Positions 52,453-62,242 of a stretch of DNA of 64,000 bases are shown here, piece by piece. Location of the stretch: NCBI GenBank assembly GCA_051208035.1, contig JBPJFZ010000004.1, positions 186,001-250,000 of the forward strand. The letters run 5' to 3'. The stretch comes from JACKOB01 sp024234575 (lineage in GTDB: Bacteria > Pseudomonadota > Gammaproteobacteria > Pseudomonadales > Oleiphilaceae). The translations under genes were made by a program, and so were the position numbers. The number at the start of each line of letters is the position of its first letter. Within the stretch, counting starts at the first letter, position 1. A model generated the notes under the pieces. The model saw nothing but the letters and a program-made list of their open reading frames with translations, ran no database searches and was not told the origin of the DNA.

Positions 52453-53784
52453 ATGGCACGACGCAGAAAAAAACTGATACCAACCACATTACTTGATCTG
52501 GAAATAGAGCGAGTGAGTCATGATGGGCGTGGGATCAGCCACCAAAACGGCAAAACCCTATTTGTCGAAGGCGCACTGCCTGGTGAAAAAGTGAAAGCCA
52601 AATATATTGATACGCACAGTAAGTATGATGAAGTCGCGGCGATTGAAATTATCGAACCCTCTGCAGATCGTGTAACACCACCCTGTGAGCATGCCGATAT
52701 GTGCGGTGGCTGTAGTTTGCAGCACATGGACCCAAAAATGCAGATTTCACTCAAGCAGGATGTACTGCTTGAACAGTTCAGACATTTTGGCGGTATCTCT
52801 GCTGAGTCTTTGCAAGAACCCATGACGGGGCCAGATACAGGCTATCGCCGTAAAGCGCGCTTAGGTGTTCGATATGTCACCAAACGCGACGAAGTGTTGG
52901 TCGGTTTCCGTGAGAAACATAGTAGCTTTTTGACGGCAATTCATCACTGTGAAGTGCTGGACCCCAGAGTAGGACGTTTGATACCCGACCTGCGGGAACT
53001 AGCGCGGGATTTAACTGTTTATAATCAGTTGCCGCAGATTGAGGTGGCAATGGGTGATGAGCAAGTGGCCCTGGTTATTCGCCATATGGCTCCGCTTACC
53101 GAAGACGATCTTGCTAAGCTGCGTGCATTCGGTGAGTCTCATAATCTTGCTGTCTATCTGCAACCAAAGGGCCCGAATACCGTTCATTTGCTTTACCCTG
53201 AAGGTGGTGTCGAGCGACTGAGTTATGCTTTGCCTGAGTTTGGAGTTGAGCTGAAGTTCCACCCGATGGACTTTACGCAAGTCAACGCAGATATCAATAA
53301 GAAGATGCTATCGCGGGCAATCGAGTGGCTTGACCTCAGCGAGAATGACCGTGTGCTCGACTTATTTTGTGGTCTGGGCAACTTTACGATTCCTCTGGCA
53401 ACCAAAGCGGGCCAGGTTGTAGGGGTCGAAGGCGACGAAACAATGGTTGTGCGCGGAAAGGAGAACGCCACTCACAACAAATTGGACAATGTGCGGTTTT
53501 ATGCGGCTAATCTGCAAGCGGACTTTACTAAAGAAAGCTGGGCCTCAGAAGGCTTTAGCAAAATTCTAATCGATCCGCCACGCTCTGGTGCTTTGGATGT
53601 GGTGCAATACTTGCCAGCTTTTGGTGCCGAAAAAATAGTTTATGTCTCTTGCAACCCGGCAACACTTGCCCGAGATTCGGGTGTATTGGTTGAGCAGGGC
53701 TACAAACTGGTAAAAGCGGGTGTGATGGATATGTTTCCTCACACAACGCATGTCGAGTCGATTGCGCTGTTTGAGAAGAGTTGA
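52453..53784 (+). CDS. rlmD: 23S rRNA (uracil-1939-C5)-methyltransferase
   Basis: SAM-dependent enzyme that makes m5U1939 in 23S rRNA. It has an N-terminal TRAM domain (LLDLEIERVSHDGRGISHQNGKTLFVEGALPGE; marker block) and a [4Fe-4S] cluster motif CEHADMCGGC plus a later HHCEVL cysteine. The methyltransferase core shows VLDLFCGLGNFTIPLA, DPPRSGA and YVSCNPATLARD with the catalytic Cys. I start at the ATG at 52453 (443 residues) with AGGA eight bases before; the open frame to 52369 upstream adds residues with no family match. It is followed by relA. Confidence 0.96.
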   Translation: MARRRKKLIPTTLLDLEIERVSHDGRGISHQNGKTLFVEGALPGEKVKAKYIDTHSKYDEVAAIEIIEPSADRVTPPCEHADMCGGCSLQHMDPKMQISLKQDVLLEQFRHFGGISAESLQEPMTGPDTGYRRKARLGVRYVTKRDEVLVGFREKHSSFLTAIHHCEVLDPRVGRLIPDLRELARDLTVYNQLPQIEVAMGDEQVALVIRHMAPLTEDDLAKLRAFGESHNLAVYLQPKGPNTVHLLYPEGGVERLSYALPEFGVELKFHPMDFTQVNADINKKMLSRAIEWLDLSENDRVLDLFCGLGNFTIPLATKAGQVVGVEGDETMVVRGKENATHNKLDNVRFYAANLQADFTKESWASEGFSKILIDPPRSGALDVVQYLPAFGAEKIVYVSCNPATLARDSGVLVEQGYKLVKAGVMDMFPHTTHVESIALFEKS

Positions 53785-53961
53785 CGAGTTAGTCGTCATA
53801 ATTAGTGTAAATTTTGCGTCTTTGACTATATTGGCTGTGTAGCGTGCACAGAGAAGCTTCGGCAGGCTGAAGTAAATAACAGCAACGGGTTGCTGGTAGC
53901 TTGTCGGTTCAGGCAACTTGATAATTAAAAGGGGAGCGAGCCCTGCGGGTGCTTTCTGCAT

Positions 53962-56202
53962 ATGGTTAAAGTAAGAGAAGATCACCCTATCACTGACGAA
54001 GGTCATGTTGATCTGAATGTATGGGTTGAAAAACTTGCCGCCAAAATATCGCTGGAAGATACAAGTCGTCTGCGACGGGCGCTCGACTTCAGCCAAAACA
54101 TAGAGTCTGAGGTTGTTCAGCAAGCCAAGCAGTGGACGCCAGGGAGCAGCAGCTTTCTTGTTAGTCTCGAGATGGCGCATATTCTTGCCGACTTGAATCT
54201 TGACGAAGATACAATTATTGCCGCACTGCTTTATCGAATCGTTCGAGAGGGCAGAGTCAGCATTGACACCGTAGGTAAAAACTTCGGAGCCAGTATCAGT
54301 AAGCTGATCAGTGGCGCCCTGCAAATGGCTGCTATTTCGGCTATTCACCACCCGCTCAAAGGTAATGTTTTAGGTCAGACGCACGGGCAGATCGATAATG
54401 TCCGTAAAATGCTTGTTACCATGATCGATGATGTGCGGGTTGTGTTGCTAAAACTCGCCGAACGAACGGTCATGTTAAGGGCGGTTAAGAACTCTTCTTC
54501 CGAAAAACGGCTGCGTGTTGCCAAAGAAGTTTTTGATATCTACGCTCCCTTGGCGCATCGCCTGGGTATTGGTCATATCAAGTGGGAGCTTGAAGACCTT
54601 TCTTTCAGGTATTTGCACGATTCTGCCTATAAAAAAATCGCCAAATTACTCGATGAAAAACGGCTCGATAGAGATCGCTTTATCAAGTCTGTGTTAGATC
54701 GGTTGCAGGATGAGTTAAATAAAGCGGGCATCAAAGCTGAAATAACCGGTCGATCCAAGCATATCTATAGTATCTGGCGGAAGATGAAACGGAAAAACGT
54801 GGATTTTTCCCAGATATACGATATCCGCGCTTTTCGTATTTTAGTGCCAACTTTGCAAGATTGTTATGCGGTGCTGGGGATTGTTCACTCACTTTGGCGA
54901 CATATCCCCCACGAGTTTGATGACTATATCGCTAACCCGAAAGAGAATGGTTATCGCTCTTTGCATACAGCAGTAGCTGGCCCCGAAGGTAAGATAATGG
55001 AAGTGCAGATCCGCACTCAGGAGATGCACGAAGAAGCCGAGTTAGGGGTTTGCGCCCACTGGCTTTATAAAGGAACGGACGTTAAAAACAAGTCCAACAG
55101 CTATGAAGATAAAATTAACTGGCTGCGACAAGTATTAGAGTGGCAGGAAGAAATCGGGGATATGTCGGGTCTGGTTGAACAGATCAAAACCGATGTCTCG
55201 TCTGATCGTGTCTATATCTTCACACCCGAAGGGCACGTGGTCGATTTGCCACAAGGGGCAACGCCGGTAGATTTCGCGTATCGCGTGCATACCGAAGTAG
55301 GCCATTGCTGTCGAGGTGCGAAAGTCAATGGTCGTATCGTGCCATTGTCCTACCCACTGCGCACAGGCGAGCAAGTAACAGTCATGACCTCAAACCACCC
55401 GGCACCAAGTCGGGATTGGCTTAACCCGAGTTTAGGATATATTCAGACTTCCCGTGCCAGGGCTAAAGTAACGCATTGGTTTAAACAGCAAAATCGCGAG
55501 CAAAATATTATTGATGGTCGCGCTATTCTTGAGGATGATCTCAAACGTCTTTCGATAAGTAATGTCAACTTCACTGACCTGGCCAAGGCGGTCAATTACC
55601 ACAGTGCCGATGATATGTTTGCCGCTATCGGTGCAGGCGATTTAAAACCGACCCAGGTGGCGAACCGGGCGCAACAACTGTCAGAACCGAATGACAAGCA
55701 GCTTACCTTAGAGCTGAGTCATGCCACGTCTGCAGATCGTCGCGCGGATAGTGACATCCAAATCTGCGGCGTGGGGAAGTTGCTCACGACCATCGCCAAT
55801 TGTTGCAAGCCAGTACCCGGTGACCCTATCGCAGGGTACATTACGATTGGGCGGGGCGTGTCCATTCACCATCAGGATTGCACCAACGCTCAGTCTCTGC
55901 GCGAGCATGAGCCAAACCGATTTATCGAAGTGTCTTGGGGCAGAAGCCCTGAGGCGAATTATGCTGTGGATATTGAGGTTCAGGCTTACGACCGTTCAGG
56001 GTTATTGCGTGATATCACGATCATTCTGGCCAACGAGCGCATTAACGTTATTGCCGTACACACACAGTCTGATAAGTATGAAAATATCGCAACCATGAAA
56101 ATCACTGTCGAGGTGCCCAACCTTGAACGGCTGGGTAAAATGCTGGCGCAAATCAAGCAGCTGCCGAACGTAATCGAAGCGCGGCGACGTAAATCGGATT
56201 AG
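53962..56202 (+). CDS. relA: GTP pyrophosphokinase (ppGpp synthetase I)
   Basis: Ribosome-associated synthetase of (p)ppGpp triggered by uncharged tRNA. The order is a pseudo-hydrolase domain, a synthetase domain (ITGRSKHIYSIWRKMKRKN, IYDIRAFRILV, YRSLHTAVAGPEG), TGS (VYIFTPEGHVVDLPQGATPVDFAYRVH; marker block), a helical region, a zinc-finger-type region with CCKPVPGDPIAGYITIGRGVSIHHQDC (marker block) and a C-terminal ACT domain. The hydrolase HD motif is missing (ALLYRIVREG where SpoT has HD), so this is the synthesis-only RelA rather than SpoT. The 746-residue length matches E. coli (744). Confidence 0.97.
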   Translation: MVKVREDHPITDEGHVDLNVWVEKLAAKISLEDTSRLRRALDFSQNIESEVVQQAKQWTPGSSSFLVSLEMAHILADLNLDEDTIIAALLYRIVREGRVSIDTVGKNFGASISKLISGALQMAAISAIHHPLKGNVLGQTHGQIDNVRKMLVTMIDDVRVVLLKLAERTVMLRAVKNSSSEKRLRVAKEVFDIYAPLAHRLGIGHIKWELEDLSFRYLHDSAYKKIAKLLDEKRLDRDRFIKSVLDRLQDELNKAGIKAEITGRSKHIYSIWRKMKRKNVDFSQIYDIRAFRILVPTLQDCYAVLGIVHSLWRHIPHEFDDYIANPKENGYRSLHTAVAGPEGKIMEVQIRTQEMHEEAELGVCAHWLYKGTDVKNKSNSYEDKINWLRQVLEWQEEIGDMSGLVEQIKTDVSSDRVYIFTPEGHVVDLPQGATPVDFAYRVHTEVGHCCRGAKVNGRIVPLSYPLRTGEQVTVMTSNHPAPSRDWLNPSLGYIQTSRARAKVTHWFKQQNREQNIIDGRAILEDDLKRLSISNVNFTDLAKAVNYHSADDMFAAIGAGDLKPTQVANRAQQLSEPNDKQLTLELSHATSADRRADSDIQICGVGKLLTTIANCCKPVPGDPIAGYITIGRGVSIHHQDCTNAQSLREHEPNRFIEVSWGRSPEANYAVDIEVQAYDRSGLLRDITIILANERINVIAVHTQSDKYENIATMKITVEVPNLERLGKMLAQIKQLPNVIEARRRKSD

Positions 56203-56236
56203 GCTTACGTTTGTTTCACCCTTATTTGGATACTGC

Positions 56237-57169
56237 ATGCACAACACACCTGAATTAACAGACGAGGCCCAGACAGCCAGCCCTGTTTATACCCTTGATG
56301 ACCTGTTGTATCTCATGGCAAGACTGAGATCTCCCGAAGATGGCTGCCCTTGGGATTTAAAGCAGACATACACCACGATTGTTCCCCATACTATTGAAGA
56401 GGCTTATGAGGTGGCGGATGCCATTCATAAACGTGATTTCCCACATTTGAAGGAAGAGTTGGGTGATCTGTTATTTCAGGTGATTTTTTATGCACAGCTT
56501 GGCGTGGAAGATCAACACTTTGATTTTAAAGGTATTATATCTGATCTGGTGACCAAGTTGATTCGCCGTCACCCGCATGTTTTCCCGGCAGGAACATTAC
56601 AAAGCAGGCCCGAACCAGGCTCATCAATTAGCGAAAGTGAAATAAAAGAGAACTGGGAGAAAATTAAAACCGCTGAAGAGCTTGCCAAAAAGGAAGCCAA
56701 ACAACTGTGCTCTGAGTCTGAGGTTGCCAGTCTATTAGATGCTGTGCCCAAGACACTTCCAGGGCTGTTAGTGGCAGAAAAACTGCAAAAGAAAGCGGCT
56801 ACCGTAGGGTTTGATTGGAAGCATATTGACCCTGTTTTCGACAAGCTTCACGAAGAGTTGGATGAGCTAAAAGAAGCCTGGCAAGCCCTGCAAGTAGCGG
56901 CATTAGCTTCCGTGCAAGACGCAGCTGTCATTGCGCAAAAACAGCAGCACGTTGAAGATGAGTTAGGTGATTTGTTATTTGTATGTGTCAATCTTGCGCG
57001 TTTTATGAAGGTTAAACCCGAAAGCGCCATCACCAGAACTAACAATAAATTCCGTCAGCGCTTTGCTCATATTGAAGCGGTGCTTAATGAAAAGGGACAA
57101 CAGTTTGCAGATGCCACGCTTGATGAGCTTGAGGCGATATGGCAGTCCGCTAAAACGCTGGAGTCTTAG
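56237..57169 (+). CDS. mazG: Nucleoside triphosphate pyrophosphohydrolase MazG
   Basis: All-alpha NTP pyrophosphatase that hydrolyses NTPs and dNTPs to monophosphates and limits aberrant nucleotides; in E. coli it also lowers ppGpp effects. Two MazG domains are visible: the first with LRSPEDGCPWDLKQTYTTIVPHTIEEAYEVADAI (marker block) and LKEELGDLLFQVIFYAQLG, the second with FDKLHEELDELKEAWQAL and VEDELGDLLFVCVNLARFM. At 310 residues it is longer than E. coli MazG (263), mostly from an extra acidic/Ala-rich insert and N-terminal tail. It follows relA by 34 bases, as in E. coli. Confidence 0.96.
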   Translation: MHNTPELTDEAQTASPVYTLDDLLYLMARLRSPEDGCPWDLKQTYTTIVPHTIEEAYEVADAIHKRDFPHLKEELGDLLFQVIFYAQLGVEDQHFDFKGIISDLVTKLIRRHPHVFPAGTLQSRPEPGSSISESEIKENWEKIKTAEELAKKEAKQLCSESEVASLLDAVPKTLPGLLVAEKLQKKAATVGFDWKHIDPVFDKLHEELDELKEAWQALQVAALASVQDAAVIAQKQQHVEDELGDLLFVCVNLARFMKVKPESAITRTNNKFRQRFAHIEAVLNEKGQQFADATLDELEAIWQSAKTLES

Positions 57170-57240
57170 CGGATTTATCCACTATTGGCAAATTAAGAAC
57201 GCTTGCTATCACTTACCTAATGGTGGGCGATATTGATTCG

Positions 57241-57585
57241 CTAACCGTTGGCTGCCTTTTGATCCTGTTTCAACATTGCCATATATTTTTTACTGAGATC
57301 CAACAGCTTCGGTGTAGGGCCAACATCTTCGTAAAGCGGATCACCCATTTCATCGATAGTTAGCACTTTATCGCCGCGCACGTAGGGTAAGCTGGTTTCC
57401 AGCTCATCCAGTGCCGCTGACAGCAATTCTCCGATCAGTTCTTCGGGCGTTCTTTTAGGGTACATTTCTGACAACGCCGCAATGCGTGCGGCATCTTCCA
57501 ATGGTAGTTTTAAACGATATTCTTTGTTAGTCATCCGTGCTTTTGCATGATCTTCCCAATGTTGAGCAAGCTTTGAAATCTTCAT
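57241..57585 (-). CDS. Small conserved protein, labelled pilin assembly / type 1 pili tip component in relatives
   Basis: A 114-residue soluble protein with no signal peptide or membrane helix. It begins MKISKLAQHWEDHAKARM and continues with EYRLKLPLEDAARIAALSEMYPKRTPEELIGELLSAALDELETSLPYV (marker block), then GDPLYEDVGPTP and LDLSKKYMAML. I recognise it as similar to a short Pseudomonas family with database labels about pilin assembly, which look unsupported: a cytoplasmic helical protein without export signal is unlikely to be a pilus tip. AGGTG lies six bases before the ATG at 57585; a GTG nine bases earlier is possible. Function unknown. Confidence 0.75.
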   Translation of the reverse strand: MKISKLAQHWEDHAKARMTNKEYRLKLPLEDAARIAALSEMYPKRTPEELIGELLSAALDELETSLPYVRGDKVLTIDEMGDPLYEDVGPTPKLLDLSKKYMAMLKQDQKAANG

Positions 57586-57928
57586 TACCGTCACCTGTCT
57601 ATTGGAGTCTACTCTCGATACATTGGCATTTATTGCGCGAGTTAATTTATCTGCTGTGCTTTGCTCAATCGCACAAATACCTTATATCAGTTTAGCTTAT
57701 GCTTATATTTTTAACAGTGAGACAGCGGGTTGTCGGCTTAAAATTAACATTTTAAACCTGAGGGTGTTAATTATCTGAAATCAGTTCGAATGGGTGATTG
57801 CCAGCCTGGACATTCTTTCGCAGGGTGCATAGAGTATTGAAATGAATCAAATTATATGCACGCATAAACCCCTGTAATGACGTTTACAGGGGTGTGAATT
57901 GTACGCTTAATCAAAGGTGAGGTACGTG
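57586..57928. other. Divergent intergenic region before ppc
   Basis: 343 bases without a gene. The middle is AT-rich. The only clear structure is the hairpin at 57868-57893 in the expected ppc leader. No reliable -35/-10 pair was found. Confidence 0.5.
57868..57893 (+). other. Stable hairpin in the ppc leader
   Basis: ACCCCTGTAA (57868-57877) and TTACAGGGGT (57884-57893) form a perfect 10-bp stem with a 6-base loop, 35 bases before the ppc ATG and 20 before the ribosome binding site. No T run follows on either strand, so it is not a standard terminator. It could stabilise the leader, bind a regulator as DNA, or influence initiation. Confidence 0.6.
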
Positions 57929-60565
57929 ATGGCTGAGTTGGATCCGGCATTGAGAGACAATGTGAGAATGCTTGGGGGGATGTTGGGGGACAGCATCCGA
58001 AGTCAGCTGGGTGATGAATTTCTGCAAAAAATTGAAGCTATTAGAACCGCTGCAAAAGCCGGTCGTAAAGATACGGGCTCGGGCAGTGAAAAACTCATCG
58101 AAATACTCAGCGGCTTGTCAGATGACGAGTTACTGCCTGTTACACGGGCCTTCAATCAATTTTTAAATCTGGCGAATATTGCAGAGCAATACCATGGTGT
58201 GCGACGCAAGCAGCACAATGAAGTGGGGGCCGATCTTGAAACCATGCAGGAGTTGCTGGTCAGGCTAAAAGCGCAGGGTGTGACTGACGAACAAATTAAG
58301 ACGCTGGTGAGTCAGTTGCATATTGAGTTCGTGCTAACCGCCCATCCTACCGAAGTTACCCGACGCACCCATATTCAGAAGTACGATGCCTTGGCTGGTT
58401 GTCTGGCGCAACTGGACCAGGATGACCTAACCGCCTACGAACGGGATAATATCCTCCGGCGATTAAGGCAGTTAGTCTCGCAGGCGTGGAATACAGATGA
58501 AATTCGCCGCGACCGGCCCACCGCTATTGACGAGGCGAAGTGGGGTTATGCTGTCATTGAAAACAGTCTTTGGCAGGCGGTGCCGCAGTTTTTAAACAGA
58601 ATGAGTGCCGCGCTTGAAAAAGAAGTGGGTGTGCGTTTACCGCTGGATGCCTGCCCTGTAAAAATCGCTTCCTGGATGGGGGGAGACCGGGACGGCAACC
58701 CAAACGTCACAGCCGATGTCACTCGCCGGGTTTTTGCGTTGAGCCGTTGGATGGCAGCAGACCTCTATTTGCGAGATTTAGAAGCTTTACGTGGCGAACT
58801 CTCAATGAGCGAATCTAATAGCGAGGTAGCCGAAATGGCGGGGCATAGCCACGAGCCCTACCGAGTGGTTCTTGGGCAAATTCGCACACGTTTGCAAGTT
58901 ACCCGGCAGTGGTGTGAGGATCAGGTTTCACAGCCAGTCGAGTCACCCGCAGAGGCTTTAACTGACAACGAAGAGTTTCTGAAACTTTTATTTGCCTGCT
59001 ATCAATCACTCTGTGATTGCAATATGCAAGTGATCGCCGATGGTGGTCTGCTGGATTTGATTCGCCGGGTACAATGTTTTGGCCTTGAGCTGGTAAAACT
59101 CGATATCCGGCAGGAATCAAGCAGACATCGTTTAGCCATAGATGAGATTACCCAGTACCTTGGACTGGGCTCTTATGCGCAATGGAATGAGTCGCGTAAA
59201 CAGGCCTTCTTATTAGATGAGCTGGCTGGTAAGAGACCTTTATTACCCCAGCGTTGGCCAGTTTCGGAAGAAACGGCAGAGGTGCTGGCAACCTGCAGGA
59301 TTATCGCCGCGCAGCCGAAAGAAGCACTGGGTGCTTACGTTATTTCGATGGCGGGGCAGCCCTCCGACGTGCTCGCGGTGATTCTTTTGCTGCGTGAGTG
59401 CGGCATGGTGCAGCCTATGCCGGTGGTGCCATTGTTTGAAACGCTCGATGATCTGCGAGGTGCTCCCGACTGTCTTGAGCGTCTACTATCTGTTGATTGG
59501 TATCGAGAATATACCGAAGGCAGGCAGCAGGTAATGATTGGCTACTCTGACTCTGCCAAAGATGCAGGCCAGCTAATGGCTGCCTGGTCTCAGTATCAAG
59601 CACAGGAAAACCTTGTTGCTGTTGCCAGCAAGCATGACGTGAAGCTGACCCTCTTTCATGGTCGTGGTGGTACGGTTGGGCGCGGCGGCGGCCCTGCTAA
59701 CCGCGCAATTTTGTCGCAGCCTCCGGGCTCGGTAAATGGCAGTTTTAGGATTACAGAGCAAGGCGAGATGATTCGCTTCAAATTCGGCATGCCAAAAGTC
59801 GCACTACAAAGCCTTATTTTGTATACCACTGCCGTAATGGAAGCATCTTTAATGCCGCCTGTACAACCAAAAACACAGTGGCGCACATTAATGAACCGGT
59901 TGACAGAAACCTCCCTCTCGTCTTACCGAGACACGGTTAGAGACAACGCTGATTTTGTTTCTTATTTCCGTTTTGCGACGCCAGAACAAGAGCTAAGCAA
60001 GCTGGCTTTGGGCAGTCGACCTGCCAAACGCAAAGCCGGGGGCGGTATAGAAAGCCTGCGGGCGATCCCCTGGATATTTGCCTGGACGCAGATGCGCCTG
60101 ATGCTTCCCTCCTGGTTGGGTAGTGATGTGGCATTGTCTGCTGCATTGAGCAACGGTGATGAGGCGCTGTTACAGGAAATGGTGCAAGAGTGGCCTTTTT
60201 TCAAGACTTCGATTGATATGTTAGAAATGGTGTTGGCGAAGGCAGACCCTGATATTGCCTGTTATTACGAAAAACGACTGGTACCGGAAGAACTAAAAGC
60301 ATTGGGGGCAGACTTACGTTGTCGCCTAAGTAATGCCCTGGATACGATCAATCAGCTTAAAAAGCAAGCACGCTTGTTAAACGATAACCCGATCTTTAAA
60401 AACTCGATGAGTGTGCGCAATCCCTATACTGATCCATTGCACTACCTTCAGGCTGAATTATTGTATAGAGACAGAAATTTTCCCGCAGAAGGAATGGCAG
60501 AGGTCGAACAGGCGTTAAAGGTGACCATGGCAGGTATTGCTGCAGGCATGCGTAATACCGGCTAA
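57929..60565 (+). CDS. ppc: Phosphoenolpyruvate carboxylase
   Basis: Adds bicarbonate to phosphoenolpyruvate to refill oxaloacetate. The first signature FVLTAHPTEVTRRT contains catalytic His139. WMGGDRDGNPNVTADVT, VMIGYSDSAKDAGQLMAAWSQY, FHGRGGTVGRGGGPAN and the C-terminal SVRNPYTDPLHYLQAELL...AAGMRNTG are intact. The ATG at 57929 gives 878 residues (E. coli 883) and is preceded by AAAGGTGAGG; the frame is open to a GTG four codons upstream, inside that ribosome binding site. A perfect hairpin lies in the leader. Confidence 0.97.
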   Translation: MAELDPALRDNVRMLGGMLGDSIRSQLGDEFLQKIEAIRTAAKAGRKDTGSGSEKLIEILSGLSDDELLPVTRAFNQFLNLANIAEQYHGVRRKQHNEVGADLETMQELLVRLKAQGVTDEQIKTLVSQLHIEFVLTAHPTEVTRRTHIQKYDALAGCLAQLDQDDLTAYERDNILRRLRQLVSQAWNTDEIRRDRPTAIDEAKWGYAVIENSLWQAVPQFLNRMSAALEKEVGVRLPLDACPVKIASWMGGDRDGNPNVTADVTRRVFALSRWMAADLYLRDLEALRGELSMSESNSEVAEMAGHSHEPYRVVLGQIRTRLQVTRQWCEDQVSQPVESPAEALTDNEEFLKLLFACYQSLCDCNMQVIADGGLLDLIRRVQCFGLELVKLDIRQESSRHRLAIDEITQYLGLGSYAQWNESRKQAFLLDELAGKRPLLPQRWPVSEETAEVLATCRIIAAQPKEALGAYVISMAGQPSDVLAVILLLRECGMVQPMPVVPLFETLDDLRGAPDCLERLLSVDWYREYTEGRQQVMIGYSDSAKDAGQLMAAWSQYQAQENLVAVASKHDVKLTLFHGRGGTVGRGGGPANRAILSQPPGSVNGSFRITEQGEMIRFKFGMPKVALQSLILYTTAVMEASLMPPVQPKTQWRTLMNRLTETSLSSYRDTVRDNADFVSYFRFATPEQELSKLALGSRPAKRKAGGGIESLRAIPWIFAWTQMRLMLPSWLGSDVALSAALSNGDEALLQEMVQEWPFFKTSIDMLEMVLAKADPDIACYYEKRLVPEELKALGADLRCRLSNALDTINQLKKQARLLNDNPIFKNSMSVRNPYTDPLHYLQAELLYRDRNFPAEGMAEVEQALKVTMAGIAAGMRNTG

Positions 60566-60832
60566 TCTGGACTGATTGTTGCTGACGGTTGCCGTGTTGT
60601 AAAAGAAGGTTATCAAGGCTTACAAAATTAAATATTTGCCGTTTTAGAATGTGATATTGACCAACTAATGCACAGCACAGAGGTATAGACTAGACTTAAT
60701 AACTGTTCATCCGTAGAGCATTGGCCGCCTGTGCGCTCTGTTCTGGTGTTATAGCTCTATGGGTAAATAACGATTAAGTGGGTGATCGGTGTTGCTACGG
60801 GGGTCAGCCCGGTGGCGATGCGGGGAGGAAGT

Positions 60833-62242
60833 ATGTCGATAGCAGAAACGCTAAACCAGTATTTGGAGAAGCGCCAGATACCTTATAGTGAAATCCCTCA
60901 TGGCGTGGCGCAAACAACAGATCAGTTGTTGCAGTTGGTCGATATTCCTGCAGATCATCTACTGGTGGCGACACCGATAATTGATCGCCAGGGCATTATG
61001 TTTGTCATTCATGCGAGCAATGCCGAGCTTGATGTCGCAAAACTCAATCAGGCATTGCACCGCACGTTTCAGTTGTTATCCGCACGGCAAAGTGAGCGTC
61101 TGTTTAAAGACTGTGAAGAAGGGGCAGCACCCGCCCTGGCAAACGCCTATGGGCTACCGGTCGTGGTCGACACGCATGTGCTTGGCTTGAGTCGCGTCTG
61201 GATGCGCAGTGGTAGCCAGACAAGCATGATTCACTTTGCCAAAACCGCCGCGCAAAAACTACTGCACGGGCTACAAAGCCATGACTGTGTCAGGTGGAAT
61301 GTTGCGCGCGAACCGGTTTTACAGTCGCTTGAGCTGGATACAAAGCCACTAAAAACCCTGGAAGATGTCGCACGCAGGCTGCAAAGTGTCTATTCGTTGC
61401 CGCCAATGCCGGCGATAGCTGTCAGTATTTTGCACCTGGTAACCAATCCTGCCAGCCAGGTTGGCGATTTGGTGCGAGTCATCGAGCAAGATCCCAGTTT
61501 GGCAGCGCAAATATTGCGCTATGCCAGATCAGCCCTGTTTAATTTTCCTGGCAAAATAGAAAGCGTCAAAGACGCCGTGACGATCGTTCTTGGTTTTGAA
61601 CGGGTGGCAAATATTGCGATGGGGTTAGCGGCGAAGAGAGCCTTTGTTCTTCCCGCTAATGGCCCACTTGGGTTGAATAACTTTTGGCGACACTCCCTTT
61701 ATAATGCCTTTTTGTGTCAACAAATTTCCCTGCAAATGCCTGGTAATAAGGGGGTGTTGCCTGGAACCGCTTATTTAGCAGGGCTGTTGCATAATTTTGG
61801 TATCTTGCTGATGGGGCAGATATTTACCCCTGAGTACAAAATGCTGAGCGGGTTGATAGCGCAGCATCCCGAGACACCTGTGAGTGTGCTTGAGCGGCAG
61901 GTGTTCGGAATGGGATGGGCGCAAGATGTGATCTCACTTGGCCACGGTACTATTGGTGGAATCTTGCTTAAACTATGGAATTTGCCCGAGGCCGCAGTGA
62001 AAGCCGCTGCTTTACATCAGGTACCAGGCTATGTAGGAGAATATGAAACCTACGTGCATTTAGTGCAGGTGAGTAATCTGCTACTACATGAAGCGGGTAT
62101 AGGCGAGCATGACACTTATGGTGATGTAGATGTCTTGTTTAGTTCTCTGGGGTTTTCTGGGGAACAAGGACGAGAGATCGTTGCTGAAGCATTAAAGTAT
62201 AGCGCCGAGCTTGATATTCTGGCTGACGAACTGGCCGCCTGA
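60833..62242 (+). CDS. YbaK-like (aaRS-editing) domain fused to HDOD domain
   Basis: A 469-residue two-domain protein. Residues about 1-150 resemble the YbaK/ProX tRNA-editing fold (LNQYLEKRQIPYSEIPHGVAQTTDQLLQ opening; marker block), though catalytic competence cannot be judged. Residues about 190-400 form an HDOD domain (YSLPPMPAIAVSILHLVTNPASQVGDLVRVIEQDPSLAAQILRYARSALF, block for the family; then LAGLLHNFGILLMGQIF). HDOD proteins serve in signalling, and this fusion occurs in Pseudomonas and marine relatives without a known role. GGAGG lies five bases before the ATG at 60833; the 17 codons upstream in frame lack family character. Nothing in the neighbourhood indicates its substrate. Confidence 0.8.
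   Translation: MSIAETLNQYLEKRQIPYSEIPHGVAQTTDQLLQLVDIPADHLLVATPIIDRQGIMFVIHASNAELDVAKLNQALHRTFQLLSARQSERLFKDCEEGAAPALANAYGLPVVVDTHVLGLSRVWMRSGSQTSMIHFAKTAAQKLLHGLQSHDCVRWNVAREPVLQSLELDTKPLKTLEDVARRLQSVYSLPPMPAIAVSILHLVTNPASQVGDLVRVIEQDPSLAAQILRYARSALFNFPGKIESVKDAVTIVLGFERVANIAMGLAAKRAFVLPANGPLGLNNFWRHSLYNAFLCQQISLQMPGNKGVLPGTAYLAGLLHNFGILLMGQIFTPEYKMLSGLIAQHPETPVSVLERQVFGMGWAQDVISLGHGTIGGILLKLWNLPEAAVKAAALHQVPGYVGEYETYVHLVQVSNLLLHEAGIGEHDTYGDVDVLFSSLGFSGEQGREIVAEALKYSAELDILADELAA

Noticed and set aside
53566..54351. 261-codon minus-strand open frame
   Set aside because: It lies opposite the end of rlmD and the start of relA, both certain, and shows no family character or start signal.
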